Shown here in pieces: positions 8,006-16,924 of a stretch of DNA of 64,000 nt. The stretch's first letter is position 1, and each line of letters starts with the position of its first letter. The translations under genes were made by a program, and so were the position numbers. This DNA is from JASLDZ01 sp964242625 (GTDB lineage Bacteria; Pseudomonadota; Alphaproteobacteria; Caulobacterales; Caulobacteraceae), in the NCBI GenBank assembly GCA_964242625.1, contig CAXTAO010000001.1:1-64000 (forward strand), written 5' to 3'. The notes under the pieces are model-generated. The model searched no databases, had not been told where the DNA came from, and was given only the letters and a program-made list of their open reading frames with translations.

Positions 8006-9820
8006 TCAGTGGTTGTCGCGCGGGACGCCCATGGTCTGGGCGATGCGCTGGTAGCCCACGGCGTTCTCGAGCACCGCGCCCGTTTCGAGCTGGCCGACGA
8101 GGCCGCGCTGGATCTCCTGCCAGGGCGTCTGGTTCTTGGGATAGGGGAAACCCCCCTGCGCACGCAGAGCCTCCCGACGCGCCGCCAGGTCGTCTTCGGC
8201 GATCAGGACGTCGGCGCGGCCCTCCGCCAGGTCGATGCGCACCCGGTCGCCCGTGCGCAGGATCGCCAGCCCGCCCATGGCCGCCGCCTCCGGCGAGGCG
8301 TTCAGGATCGAGGGCGAGCCCGAAGTGCCCGACTGGCGACCGTCGCCGATGCAGGGCAGGGCGTGCACGCCCTGTTCGATCAGATAGATGGGCGGGCGCA
8401 TGTTCACGACCTCCGCCGCACCCGGATAGCCGATCGGCCCCGCCCCGCGCATGAACAGCAGGGTGTAGGCGTCGATCGCGAGCGCCGGGTCGTCGATGCG
8501 GTGGTGATAGTCCTCCGGACCGTCGAACACGACCGCGCGGCCTTCGAACACATCCGGGTGCGCCGGGTCGGACAGGTAGCGCGCGCGGAATTCCTCGGAG
8601 ATCACGCTCGTCTTCATGATCGCGCTGTCAAACAGGTTGCCCGAGAGCACGAGGAAGCCCGCCCGCGCCTTCAGCGGACGGTCGAAGGGGCGGATCACCT
8701 CGGGGTTCTCGCAGCGCGCCTCGCGGCAGTTGTCGCCGAGCGTACGCCCATTGACCGTCAGCGCGTGCTCGGCGATCAGCCCGTGGTCCATCAGCTCGCG
8801 CACCACCGCCGGCACGCCGCCCGCGCGGTAGAAGTCCTCGCCCAGGTACTCGCCCGCGGGCTGCAGATTGACGAGAAGCGGCACCTCGAGCCCGTGGTCC
8901 TGCCAGTCCTGAATGTCGAGCGGCACGCCCACGTGGCGCGCGAGCGCATTGAGGTGAATGGGCGCGTTGGTGGAGCCGCCGATCGCGGAATTGACCTTGA
9001 TTGCGTTCAGGAAGGCGTCGCGGGTGAGGACGTCCGACGGTTTCAGGTCCTCCGCCACCATCTCCACGATGCGCAGGCCCGTGCGATAGGCGCTCTCCTG
9101 CCGGTCGCGGTAGGGGGCTGGGATGGCGGCCGATCCCGGCAAGCTCATGCCGAGCGCCTCGGCCAGCGAGTTCATGGTCGTGGCCGTGCCCATGGTGTTG
9201 CAGAAGCCGGTGGACGGGGCCGACGACGACACCAGCCTGATGAAGCCCTGGTAGTCGATCTCACCCGCCGCCAACGCCTCGCGCGCCTTCCAGACGATGG
9301 TGCCGGAGCCCGTGCGCTCGCCCTTGAACCAGCCGTTGAGCATGGGACCGACGGAGAGCGAGATCGCGGGGATGTTCACGGTGGCCGCCGCCATCAGGCA
9401 CGCCGGGGTGGTCTTGTCGCAGCCGGTGGTCAGCACCACGCCGTCGAGAGGATAGCCGTAGAGCACCTCCACCAGGCCCAGATAGGCCAGGTTGCGGTCG
9501 AGGCCGGCGGTGGGGCGCTTGCCCGTCTCCTGGATGGGGTGGACCGGGAACTCGAGCGCGATCCCGCCCGCGGTGCGGATCCCCTCGCGGATGCGCTCGG
9601 CCAGCACCAGGTGATGGCGGTTGCAGGGCGAGAGGTCGGAGCCCGTCTGCGCGATCCCGATGATCGGCTTGCCCGACTGCAGCTCCTCCAGCGACAGGCC
9701 GAAGTTGAGGTAGCGCTCGAGGTAGAGCGCGGTCATGTCGACGTTGGCCGGGTTGTCGAACCAGGCGCGTGAACGGAGCTTGCGCGGGCCGCCCGGGGCC
9801 GGGCTCATATCGTCGGGCAT
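8006..9820 (-). CDS. IlvD/Edd-family sugar-acid dehydratase (arabonate/xylonate type)
   Basis: This 604-residue enzyme dehydrates an aldonic acid to a 2-keto-3-deoxy sugar acid using an iron-sulfur cluster and magnesium. The cluster cysteines are C66 (SPCNRHH), C134 (TTGCDKTTP) and C207 (GFCNTMGTA). It closely resembles Caulobacter xylonate dehydratase XylD at FDNP-x4-DMTALYLERY, GKPIIGIAQTGSDLSPCN and GPIGYPGAAEVVNM. The stretch VNSAIGGSTNAPIH is the pattern I associate with L-arabonate dehydratases, and the nearby GH51 arabinofuranosidase supports arabonate. D-xylonate or galactonate remain possible. It ends an operon with the aldose 1-epimerase gene, 13 bp after it. A second in-frame ATG at 9808 could also start it. 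Confidence 0.9.
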   Translation of the reverse strand: MPDDMSPAPGGPRKLRSRAWFDNPANVDMTALYLERYLNFGLSLEELQSGKPIIGIAQTGSDLSPCNRHHLVLAERIREGIRTAGGIALEFPVHPIQETGKRPTAGLDRNLAYLGLVEVLYGYPLDGVVLTTGCDKTTPACLMAAATVNIPAISLSVGPMLNGWFKGERTGSGTIVWKAREALAAGEIDYQGFIRLVSSSAPSTGFCNTMGTATTMNSLAEALGMSLPGSAAIPAPYRDRQESAYRTGLRIVEMVAEDLKPSDVLTRDAFLNAIKVNSAIGGSTNAPIHLNALARHVGVPLDIQDWQDHGLEVPLLVNLQPAGEYLGEDFYRAGGVPAVVRELMDHGLIAEHALTVNGRTLGDNCREARCENPEVIRPFDRPLKARAGFLVLSGNLFDSAIMKTSVISEEFRARYLSDPAHPDVFEGRAVVFDGPEDYHHRIDDPALAIDAYTLLFMRGAGPIGYPGAAEVVNMRPPIYLIEQGVHALPCIGDGRQSGTSGSPSILNASPEAAAMGGLAILRTGDRVRIDLAEGRADVLIAEDDLAARREALRAQGGFPYPKNQTPWQEIQRGLVGQLETGAVLENAVGYQRIAQTMGVPRDNH

Positions 9821-9833
9821 GGGCGGGTGGCCT

Positions 9834-10973
9834 TCAGCGGGCGTCGGTGGTGAAGCGGTAGACGGTGGTGACGCGATAGGTCTGGCCGGGGTCGAGCCGC
9901 ACGCTTGGGAAGCTCGGGCGGTTGGGCGAATCGGGGAAGTGCTGCGGCTCCATCGCGAGGCCGGCCCCCTGGCGGTAGATGGTGCGGTCGACGCCGACCA
10001 CGGTCGCGTCCAGGAAGTTGCCCGAATAGACCTGCAACCCGGGTTCGGTCGTCGAGAGCTCCATCACCCGGCCGGAGGCGGAGTCCTCAAGGCGCGCCGC
10101 CAGCCGCGGGGCGGCCCTGACCCCGCCGTTCAGCACCCAGTTGTGATCGTACCCACGCCCGATCACCATCTGCGAATCGCGTCCGTCGGCGATGCGCTCG
10201 CCGATGGCATGGGGCGTGCGGAAGTCGAAGGGGGTGCCCGCCACCGGCCGGATCTCGCCGGTGGGGATCAGCCCCTTGTCGACAGGCGTGATGGCGTCGG
10301 CCACGAGCGTCAGGCGCTGGTCGTAGATCGTGCGCCCGCTGGCCGCGCCCGCCAGGTTGAAGAAGCTGTGATTGCTGAGGTTGACCACGGTCGGCTTGTC
10401 GGTGACCGCCTCGATGCGCTCGGTCAGCTCGTTGCGCTCATTCAGGCTGTAGGTGACACGGGCCTTCAGCGTGCCGGGATAGCCCTCCTCGCCATCGGGG
10501 CTCGTGCGGGCGAGGGTGACGCTGGCCTCCGGGCCGTTCTTCACCTCGACGACGGTCCACAGCTGCTTGTCGAAGCCGTGCACGCCGCCGTGCAGGGAGT
10601 TCGGGCCGTCGTTCACCGCCAGCCGGTAGCTGCGCCCGTCGAGCGAAAAGGCGCCGTGGGCGATGCGGTTGGCGAACCGACCGACGGTCGCGCCGAAGAA
10701 CTGCGGCTTGGTAAGGTAGCCCGTCATGTCGGGGTAGGAGAGCACGACGTCGGCGCGCCGGCCCGCGCGGTCGGGCGTCACGAGCGACTGCAGCATGGCG
10801 CCCCAGGCGACGATCCGGGCGCTGACGCCGTGGCCGTTGGTCAGCGTCACCGCCTCGACGGGCGTGCCGTCCGCCAGGGCGCCGAAGCGACCACGCGCGG
10901 CGGTGGCCGCCTGGGCCGACGATGCGGCCGCAAGGAAGACGCCCGCCAGGGCTGCGGCTCCACGAACGTTCAT
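9834..10973 (-). CDS. galM: Exported aldose 1-epimerase (mutarotase)
   Basis: A galactose mutarotase-like enzyme of 379 residues that interconverts alpha and beta anomers of aldoses, speeding their further use. It has a signal peptide (MNVRGAAALAGVFLAAASS then AQA), so it should act in the periplasm. Family motifs are GATVGRFANRI, NDGPNSLHGG, SNHSFFNL (catalytic-region His), GYDHNWVL and EPQHFPDSPN. GGGGGAGC lies just before the ATG. It is the first gene of a minus-strand pair with the dehydratase and is divergent from the sugar permease at 11106, so the three are probably regulated together. Confidence 0.93.
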   Translation of the reverse strand: MNVRGAAALAGVFLAAASSAQAATAARGRFGALADGTPVEAVTLTNGHGVSARIVAWGAMLQSLVTPDRAGRRADVVLSYPDMTGYLTKPQFFGATVGRFANRIAHGAFSLDGRSYRLAVNDGPNSLHGGVHGFDKQLWTVVEVKNGPEASVTLARTSPDGEEGYPGTLKARVTYSLNERNELTERIEAVTDKPTVVNLSNHSFFNLAGAASGRTIYDQRLTLVADAITPVDKGLIPTGEIRPVAGTPFDFRTPHAIGERIADGRDSQMVIGRGYDHNWVLNGGVRAAPRLAARLEDSASGRVMELSTTEPGLQVYSGNFLDATVVGVDRTIYRQGAGLAMEPQHFPDSPNRPSFPSVRLDPGQTYRVTTVYRFTTDAR

Positions 10974-11008
10974 GCGCTCCCCCCACCCGTCGGCCGCGGC
11001 GCCTCGCG

Positions 11009-11055
11009 TTGACGCTGCAGCCGGCGCTTCTATACTCCGACAAATAAAGAAGTAT
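11009..11055 (+). promoter_or_regulatory. Housekeeping-type promoter and small inverted repeat in the galM/permease gap
   Basis: TTGACG (11009-11014), a 16-bp spacer and TATACT (11031-11036) make a near-consensus vegetative promoter reading into the permease gene at 11106. ATACT (11032-11036) and AGTAT (11051-11055), 14 bp apart, form an inverted repeat that overlaps the -10 box and the likely start site, where a repressor would block transcription. This is the most AT-rich spot in the neighbourhood. Confidence 0.55.
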
Positions 11056-11105
11056 CGCGCCCACCCGCAAGGGGAAACGACGGCGCTGCGGGAGGCTAAT
11101 CGGGC

Positions 11106-12422
11106 ATGGTCGACGTCGTCACACCTGCGCGTTCGAGCGCATCGGGCTTGGGGGTCGGCGCGGGCCCGACCTACCGCTCGGCGCTGACACTCCTGGCCAG
11201 CCTCTTCTTCATGTGGGGCTTCGCCACGGTCCTCAACAACACGCTCCTGCCGCACCTGCGCAGCGTGTTCGACCTGAGCTACACGCAGGCGACGCTGATC
11301 GAGTCCGTGTGGTTCATCGCCTATTTCGTGGCGTCGATTCCCTCGGCCAAGCTCATCGAGCGGGTCGGCTACAAGCGCTCCATGGTGGTCGGGCTCCTGA
11401 TCATGGCGGGCGGGGGCGTGCTCATGGCGCCGGCGGCCATGATCCCGTCCTACGGTCTCGTGCTGGCGGCGCTGTTCATCATCGCGTCGGGCATCACGCT
11501 CCTGCAGGTCGCGGCCAACCCCTACGTCGCGGTGGTCGGGCCGCCGGAGACAGCGTCTTCGCGCCTGAACCTCGTGCAGGCGTTCAACTCCATGGGTACG
11601 ACGCTCGCGCCCCTCTTCGGCGGCTGGCTGATCCTTGGCCGCAGCGCCTCAGGCAACCTTCAGGCGGGCGCCGCCGAACTCACACGCGCCCAGCGCCTGG
11701 CCGACGCGCACTCCGTGGTCTTGCCCTACATCCTGATCGCGCTCGTCCTGGCGGGGCTGGCGATCGTCATCGCCCGCTTCGCCCTGCCGGACTTCGCGCC
11801 CGAAAGTCGACGCGCCAGCCTGGCCGAGCGCAAGACGCAGTCGTTGTGGAAACACCGCAACCTTGTGTTCGGCATACCGGCCATTTTCATCTATCTGATC
11901 GCCGAGATCGGGGTGGCGAACCTGTTCATCAACTTCGTGTCCCAGCCCGACATCGGAAACCTGACCCACGCCGACGCCGCGCACTACCTTTTCTTGCTCT
12001 GGGGCGGGATGATGGTCGGCCGCTTCGCCGGATCGGCGCTGATGCGGCGCGTGCGGCCCGAGACGGTGCTGGCCGCCGCCAGCGTCGCCGCATTCCTCGT
12101 GATGATCGTCGCGACCTTCACCACGGGACACCTGGCGATGTGGTCGCTGATCAGCGTGGGGCTGTTCCACTCCATCATGTTCCCGACGATTTTCACCCTG
12201 GGCATAAAGGGACTGGGACCGCTGACGGAGGAGGGCTCGGGCCTCCTCATCATGGCCATCGCGGGCGGGGCGCTCGTGATCGCCCAGGGCTGGCTGGCCG
12301 ACCACGTGGGCCTGCAGCGCAGCTTCCTCCTGCCCGCGGCGTGCGAGCTCTACGTGCTGTTCTACGCCGTGTGGGGTTCACGGGCGACGCACGCTGAGGT
12401 CGACCCCACGCTGGTCGCCTGA
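11106..12422 (+). CDS. FucP/GluP-type sugar:proton symporter (MFS)
   Basis: A 438-residue major-facilitator permease with 12 predicted membrane helices. The FHS (fucose/galactose/glucose:H+ symporter) subgroup is indicated by FFMWGFATVLNNTLLPHLR in helix 1, the loop RVGYKRSM, LLQVAANPYVAV-x-GPPETASSRLNL and FNSMGTTLAPLFGGWLI. It should bring a monosaccharide across the inner membrane. Between a sugar-acid dehydratase and an arabinofuranosidase, L-arabinose is the likeliest substrate, though fucose or galactose cannot be ruled out. It has its own promoter and converges on the FadR-type regulator gene. Confidence 0.9.
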   Translation: MVDVVTPARSSASGLGVGAGPTYRSALTLLASLFFMWGFATVLNNTLLPHLRSVFDLSYTQATLIESVWFIAYFVASIPSAKLIERVGYKRSMVVGLLIMAGGGVLMAPAAMIPSYGLVLAALFIIASGITLLQVAANPYVAVVGPPETASSRLNLVQAFNSMGTTLAPLFGGWLILGRSASGNLQAGAAELTRAQRLADAHSVVLPYILIALVLAGLAIVIARFALPDFAPESRRASLAERKTQSLWKHRNLVFGIPAIFIYLIAEIGVANLFINFVSQPDIGNLTHADAAHYLFLLWGGMMVGRFAGSALMRRVRPETVLAAASVAAFLVMIVATFTTGHLAMWSLISVGLFHSIMFPTIFTLGIKGLGPLTEEGSGLLIMAIAGGALVIAQGWLADHVGLQRSFLLPAACELYVLFYAVWGSRATHAEVDPTLVA

Positions 12423-12526
12423 CGGCCCGTAGCGGCCGCGGCGTTACGGGGCGGTCGCACGAGGGACCCGCCCTTATGTAGGACGGCCGCCGCGTCGCCG
12501 CCGGAGTCGCACCGCCAGCCCCGGGG

Positions 12527-13297
12527 CTAAGGTCGCTCCGTCGGCGCCGCAGCCGGTTCGATCTCGGCGCGCGTGTCCTCCAGCGCCTGGGCGACCAGAC
12601 CGGCCATCGCCTCGCGCGCCGTGTCCGCCTCGCCCACGGCGATGGCGTCGAACACCGCCCAGTGCTCGGGCATGGGGTCGCGGGGCAGGGCGCGGCGGCG
12701 CTGCTTGTAGAGGGTGGTCCAGCGTACCGCCGCGCCGATGGAGGCCGACAGCGCCACCAGCGGCGGGTTGCGCGTGGCCTCGAGCACGGCGTCGTGAAAG
12801 TCCCGGTCGGCGAGGCGGCCCTCCTCCTGCGCGACGCCGTACGCCTCCATGCGCTGCAGCGCCTGGCGCATGCGCGACAGATCCCGCGCGTCGCGTCGCA
12901 GAGCGGCGAAGCTCGCGGCGGCGGGCTCGACCAGCATCCTGAGCTCGAAGAGCCCGTCGATAAAGGCTGTGTCCGCCGCCTCTCCCTCGAAGATCCACGC
13001 CAGAACCTCGGGGTCGAGCAGGTTCCAGCGCCGCTTCGAGCTGACCTGGGTGCCCGTCTTGGGCCGGCTCTCCACCAGGCCCTTGGCGGCCAGCATGCGG
13101 ATGGCCTCCCGGTAGGCGCTTCGCGAGACCGACAGGCGCACGCTGGCGTCGACCTCGTTCTCGAGGATGTCGCCGGGCGCGTGCGCACCCGAGACGATCG
13201 CCACCCCCAGCCGTCGCGCGATCACCCCGTGCAGCCGCTCGCCGCCGCGAGGCGCATTCGAGGTCGGGACGGCGGCTCGGTCGCGACGGCGGCTCAC
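12527..13297 (-). CDS. GntR-family regulator, FadR subfamily
   Basis: A 256-residue transcription factor. The N-terminal winged helix (about 25-95) has the pattern LGVAIVSGAHAPGDIL and VSRSAYREAIRMLAAKGLVESRPKTGTQV. The C-terminal FCD domain (about 110-240) is all-helical and holds the metal/effector-site residues typical of the family (FELRMLVEPAAASFAA, FHDAVLEATRNP). FadR-subfamily members near sugar-acid genes usually respond to a sugar acid or its keto-deoxy product. It sits between the permease and the GH51 gene and is divergent from the latter. A palindrome 48-60 bp upstream of its start is a natural candidate operator. Confidence 0.9.
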   Translation of the reverse strand: MSRRRDRAAVPTSNAPRGGERLHGVIARRLGVAIVSGAHAPGDILENEVDASVRLSVSRSAYREAIRMLAAKGLVESRPKTGTQVSSKRRWNLLDPEVLAWIFEGEAADTAFIDGLFELRMLVEPAAASFAALRRDARDLSRMRQALQRMEAYGVAQEEGRLADRDFHDAVLEATRNPPLVALSASIGAAVRWTTLYKQRRRALPRDPMPEHWAVFDAIAVGEADTAREAMAGLVAQALEDTRAEIEPAAAPTERP

Positions 13298-13333
13298 GCG
13301 GGGCTCCGAGGTGGACGCGCAGCTAAGCCGTCA

Positions 13334-13357
13334 TTGCGAGCCTGGCGCAACTTGCGC
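13334..13357. promoter_or_regulatory. Palindromic operator candidate between the FadR-type regulator and GH51 genes
   Basis: GCGCAA-C-TTGCGC (13345-13357) is a perfect 13-bp palindrome. A further TTGCG half-site lies at 13334-13338, seven bases before the left arm. It sits in the divergent 125-bp gap between the regulator start (13297) and the arabinofuranosidase start (13423). Assignment to the neighbouring regulator is inference from position. Confidence 0.45.
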
Positions 13358-13422
13358 GGTGGGGACCGAGCCGATACGCCTGCGTCATGTCGGACAAAAG
13401 AGCCGGCGGGGAGGGTTTGCTC

Positions 13423-15006
13423 ATGACGGTGGCGACGTCGCTCAAGGCGGTCGCGGCGAGCGCCGTCTGCTGGCTGCTGTGGACGGGCGCGACAGCCGCG
13501 GCGCCTTCGGCGGACGTCATTGAGGCGACGGTGGTCGTCCACGCCGACCGGCCGGGCCCGGTGATCGACCGCCACGTCTACGGCCAGTTCTCCGAGCATC
13601 TCGGCCACGGCATCTACGGCGGCCTGTGGGTGGGGGAGGGCTCCCCCATCCCGAACACCCGCGGCTGGCGCAACGACGTCGTCGGCGCGCTGAAGGCGAT
13701 CCGCGTGCCCATGCTGCGCTGGCCGGGCGGCTGCTTCGCCGACGAGTACGACTGGCGCGAGGGGATCGGCCCCCGCGACAAGCGCCCTACGCGGGTGAAC
13801 ACCAACTGGGGCGGGGTGGAGGAGCCCAACACCGTCGGCACCAACGAATACTTCGACCTCGTCGAGCAGCTGGGGACGGACGCCTACGTCAGCGGCGACG
13901 TGGGCAGCGCGCCGCCGCGCGAGATGGCGGAATGGGTCGAGTACATCACCAACGACACGCGCTCGACCTTGGCGCAGACGCGACGCGCCAACGGCCGCGA
14001 CAAGCCTTGGCGGCTGCCCTACTTCGGCATCGGCAACGAGACGTGGGGCTGCGGCGGCAACATGCGGCCCGAATACGCCGCCGACGTCACCCGCCGCTAC
14101 GCCGCCTTTCTCAAACCCCCGGCCGAGCAGCACATGCAGAAGCTCGCCAGCGGCGCCCACGACGACGACTTCAGCTACACCGAAGTCTTGATGCGCGACG
14201 CCGGTAAGTTCATCGACGGGCTCACCTACCACTATTACACGACGCCGACGGGCGTGTGGGAGCACAAGGGCGCCGCCACCGGCTTCGGCGAGGACCAGTA
14301 CGCCTCCACCCTGGTGAACGCGCTCAAGATCGACGGCTACATCGCCCGCCAGGAGGCGATCATGGATCGCTACGACCCGCAGCGCCGGGTCGCGCTCGTG
14401 GTCGACGAATGGGGCGTGTGGACCGACCCCACCCCCGGCACCAACCCCGGCTTCCTCCAACAGCAGAACAGCCTGCGCGACGCGCTGGTGGCGGCCTCGA
14501 CGCTCAACATCTTCCACGCCCACGCCCAGCGCGTGCGCATGGCGGCCATCGCCCAGACGGTGAACGTACTGCAGGCCATGGTGCTGACCGACGGCCCGAG
14601 GATGCTCCTGACGCCGACGTACCACGTGTTCAACATGTACCTGCCGTTCCAGGGTGCGACCGCCTTGCCCGCCACGGTGGACGCCGCTCCCTACGTGTTC
14701 GGCGGCGCGAAGCTGCCGTCCGTGGAGGTCTCCGCCGCGCGGGGGCTGGACGGGCGAGTGCACGTGGCGCTCGTCAATCTCGATCCACATCGATCGGCGA
14801 GAGTGCATGTGGCGCTACCCGGCGTTCGTCCGGTCAGGGCGGAAGGCGAGGTGCTGACGGCGCCTACGTTCGACGCGGTAAACACCTTCGCCCATCCCGA
14901 CGCCGTCCATCCGGTCCCGGCCCGCGCCCAGGCGTCGGCGGACGGGCTGACGGCGCTCCTGCCGGCCAAGTCGGTCACCGTGCTGAACGTGGAAGCGCCG
15001 CGCTGA
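13423..15006 (+). CDS. Alpha-L-arabinofuranosidase, GH51, exported
   Basis: A 527-residue retaining arabinofuranosidase that releases terminal arabinose from arabinan, arabinoxylan or xyloglucan side chains. The acid/base E206 lies in GIGNETWG and the nucleophile E329 in VVDEWGVW, on a TIM barrel; a beta-sandwich follows (about 430-527). A signal peptide (to about residue 27, ATAAAPS) exports it. I choose the ATG at 13423 because GGGGAGGG lies eight bases upstream; an in-frame ATG at 13387 would add 12 polar residues before the signal peptide. Transcription is divergent from the regulator gene. Confidence 0.94.
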   Translation: MTVATSLKAVAASAVCWLLWTGATAAAPSADVIEATVVVHADRPGPVIDRHVYGQFSEHLGHGIYGGLWVGEGSPIPNTRGWRNDVVGALKAIRVPMLRWPGGCFADEYDWREGIGPRDKRPTRVNTNWGGVEEPNTVGTNEYFDLVEQLGTDAYVSGDVGSAPPREMAEWVEYITNDTRSTLAQTRRANGRDKPWRLPYFGIGNETWGCGGNMRPEYAADVTRRYAAFLKPPAEQHMQKLASGAHDDDFSYTEVLMRDAGKFIDGLTYHYYTTPTGVWEHKGAATGFGEDQYASTLVNALKIDGYIARQEAIMDRYDPQRRVALVVDEWGVWTDPTPGTNPGFLQQQNSLRDALVAASTLNIFHAHAQRVRMAAIAQTVNVLQAMVLTDGPRMLLTPTYHVFNMYLPFQGATALPATVDAAPYVFGGAKLPSVEVSAARGLDGRVHVALVNLDPHRSARVHVALPGVRPVRAEGEVLTAPTFDAVNTFAHPDAVHPVPARAQASADGLTALLPAKSVTVLNVEAPR

Positions 15007-15067
15007 GGGCCACCTGCGGCAGGAGACGCCGTGACGCGCGGTCTCGCGATCCGAGCTGAGCGGGCGC

Positions 15068-15433
15068 GTGCCGTCGCCCCCGCCCGACTGGATGGCCGCG
15101 GCCCTGCGGGCGGCGCTGCGGCTCAAGGCCACCACCCATGGCGTGCGGGGCGCCAAGCACCACCTCTACGTCGCCCTCTTGGACGACCCGCGGCGCGCCG
15201 GCCGGTGGGGACTCTACGTCGGCGAGACCTCCCGCGACCCGGACCTGCGGTTCGACCAGCATAAGACCGGCTACAAGGCGAGCGGCGCGGTGCAGCGCTT
15301 CGGCGTGCGGCTTCTGCCGCCGCTGGTCGCGCATCTCAGTCCGCTGCGGCGCTGGGAGGCGGTCGAGCTGGAGGCGGCGCTGGCCGAAAGCTTCACCCGC
15401 TCGGGGTTCGCCTGGGTCGCGGGCGGTCACTGA
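15068..15433 (+). CDS. GIY-YIG-like domain protein
   Basis: A 121-residue protein with features of a small GIY-YIG nuclease domain: HHLYVALLDDP as the first strand, WGLYVGETSRDPDLRFDQH as the YVGxT-R segment, then GYKASGAVQRFGVRLLP and a C-terminal E (WEAVELEAALAE). GIY-YIG proteins cut DNA or bind nucleic acid, but the classic first motif is altered here (LYV for GIY), so activity is unsure. The start is GTG at 15068; an ATG at 15092 is an alternative. It lies 61 bp after the GH51 gene with no evident functional link. Confidence 0.65.
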   Translation: MPSPPPDWMAAALRAALRLKATTHGVRGAKHHLYVALLDDPRRAGRWGLYVGETSRDPDLRFDQHKTGYKASGAVQRFGVRLLPPLVAHLSPLRRWEAVELEAALAESFTRSGFAWVAGGH

Positions 15434-15453
15434 CCTCGGCGGGGGGGACGCCC

Positions 15454-16719
15454 TCAGCCCAGGCCCATGGCCCGTGCCACAGCGTAAAGCGCCACGCCGA
15501 CGAGGCCGCCCACCAGCGTGCCGTTGACGCGGATGTACTGCAGGTCCGGCCCGACCTGCAGTTCGAGCCGCTCGACCACGCTCCGCGCATCCCAGCCCTG
15601 CACCACCTGGGCGACGAAGCGGCCGACCGCCTCGCGTCGGGGCGCCAGCACCTGGCGCACGAAGGCGCGCGACGCCGCGGAGAGCGTGCGCTGGATGGCC
15701 GGATCGTCCCGCAGCCAAACGCCCAGGTCGACGACGAGTCCCTCCAGCCGCGGCCGGACCGCGTCTCCGTCCGCGTCGGCGGGGGCCTGCAGCCGCCGCT
15801 GGATCTCCACCCACAGCTGGTGGGCGTGGGCGCGCAGCCGCGGATCGTCGAGCACCTGGCGCTTCAGCGCCTCGCCCCGCGCCTGCAGGTCGGGGTCGGT
15901 CGCCAGCCGCGTGATCAGAAGCTCCACCTCCTGCGTCAGCCGCACGCGCCAGGGGTGGTCGGGCGACTGGACGTCCGCCAGGAGCTGCACGACGCCATTC
16001 GTGATGCGCCGCGCGATCGCCCGGTCCACCCAGCTGGGCAGCCATCGCCACGACTGACCCTGCACCTTCTCGAGGATCACCTCCTGGTGCTGTTCGAGGT
16101 AGCCGCCCAGCACCTGCGCGCCGCGATCGATGAGGGGCTGGACGCGCCCTTCGCTCCACAGCGTAGCCAGGATGGCGGAGGCGGTGGGCGCGGCGGGGGT
16201 GGCGCGCGCCGCCGCCAGCGCCACCGATCCCGCCAGCGCCTCCAACGCGCCGGGCGGCAGGGCGCGCAGCGCCGCCGGACCCCAGACGAGGAGCCGGTCG
16301 GCCACCCGGGCGGCGTTGGCCGGCGTCTGCAGCCAGGCGCCGCCCCATCGCGCGAGCTCCAGCTGACGCAATCGGGCGTCCAGCACGCGGGGACTCAGGA
16401 AATTGTCGACGATGAAGCGGCCGAGCGCCTCGCCGATGCGCGCCTGGTTGCGCGGAATGATCGCGGTATGGGGGATCGGCAGGCCGAGCGGCCGACGGAA
16501 CAGGGCGGTGACCGCGAAGGCGTCGGCGCACGCGCCCACCAGCGCCGCCTCCGCAAAGGCGCGCAGCCAGCCGAATCCCTCCCACCGCCGCGCCAGCACG
16601 CTGGCCGCGAGGAACAGCGCCGCCATGGCCAGCGCCAGTCCATTCGCCAGCGCCCGCATGCGCGCGAGCCGTAAGCGGCGGACGTCGACCTCGGGGCGGA
16701 GCGGGGCGGGGCGGGGCAT
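15454..16719 (-). CDS. DUF445 family membrane protein
   Basis: A 421-residue DUF445 protein. It has an N-terminal membrane helix (ALANGLALAMAALFLAASVLA), the family signature ALVGACADAFAVTALFRRPLGLPIPHTAIIPRNQ with GRFIVDNFLSP, a long helical periplasmic or cytoplasmic body, and a C-terminal membrane helix (VGGLVGVALYAVARAMG). Function is unknown in all members. The start at 16719 has GGGAGG six bases upstream, better than the ATG at 16731. It converges on the GIY-YIG gene. Confidence 0.85.
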   Translation of the reverse strand: MPRPAPLRPEVDVRRLRLARMRALANGLALAMAALFLAASVLARRWEGFGWLRAFAEAALVGACADAFAVTALFRRPLGLPIPHTAIIPRNQARIGEALGRFIVDNFLSPRVLDARLRQLELARWGGAWLQTPANAARVADRLLVWGPAALRALPPGALEALAGSVALAAARATPAAPTASAILATLWSEGRVQPLIDRGAQVLGGYLEQHQEVILEKVQGQSWRWLPSWVDRAIARRITNGVVQLLADVQSPDHPWRVRLTQEVELLITRLATDPDLQARGEALKRQVLDDPRLRAHAHQLWVEIQRRLQAPADADGDAVRPRLEGLVVDLGVWLRDDPAIQRTLSAASRAFVRQVLAPRREAVGRFVAQVVQGWDARSVVERLELQVGPDLQYIRVNGTLVGGLVGVALYAVARAMGLG

Positions 16720-16924
16720 CGCGCCTCCCATGTCGGCTGCGGCTCGCCCTGCCAAGCCGCGCAGGCGCTCGCGGCGCTTAGGTCGGGTGGGTGATCGCGC
16801 GCTCCGCCTCGCAGTCGACGCCGTGTGGTCGCGCCCGAGCCACGCGCGGGTCACGGCCCCGCCGTGCGGATCGAGCATGTCGGGTGATAGGCTCCGCTCA
16901 GGCGCGAGACCTGGAGCTCCGACC

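Noticed and set aside
7982..9772. Plus-strand frame of 596 codons opposite the dehydratase gene
   Set aside because: His/Arg/Gln-rich antisense shadow; the minus strand encodes an unmistakable IlvD/Edd enzyme.
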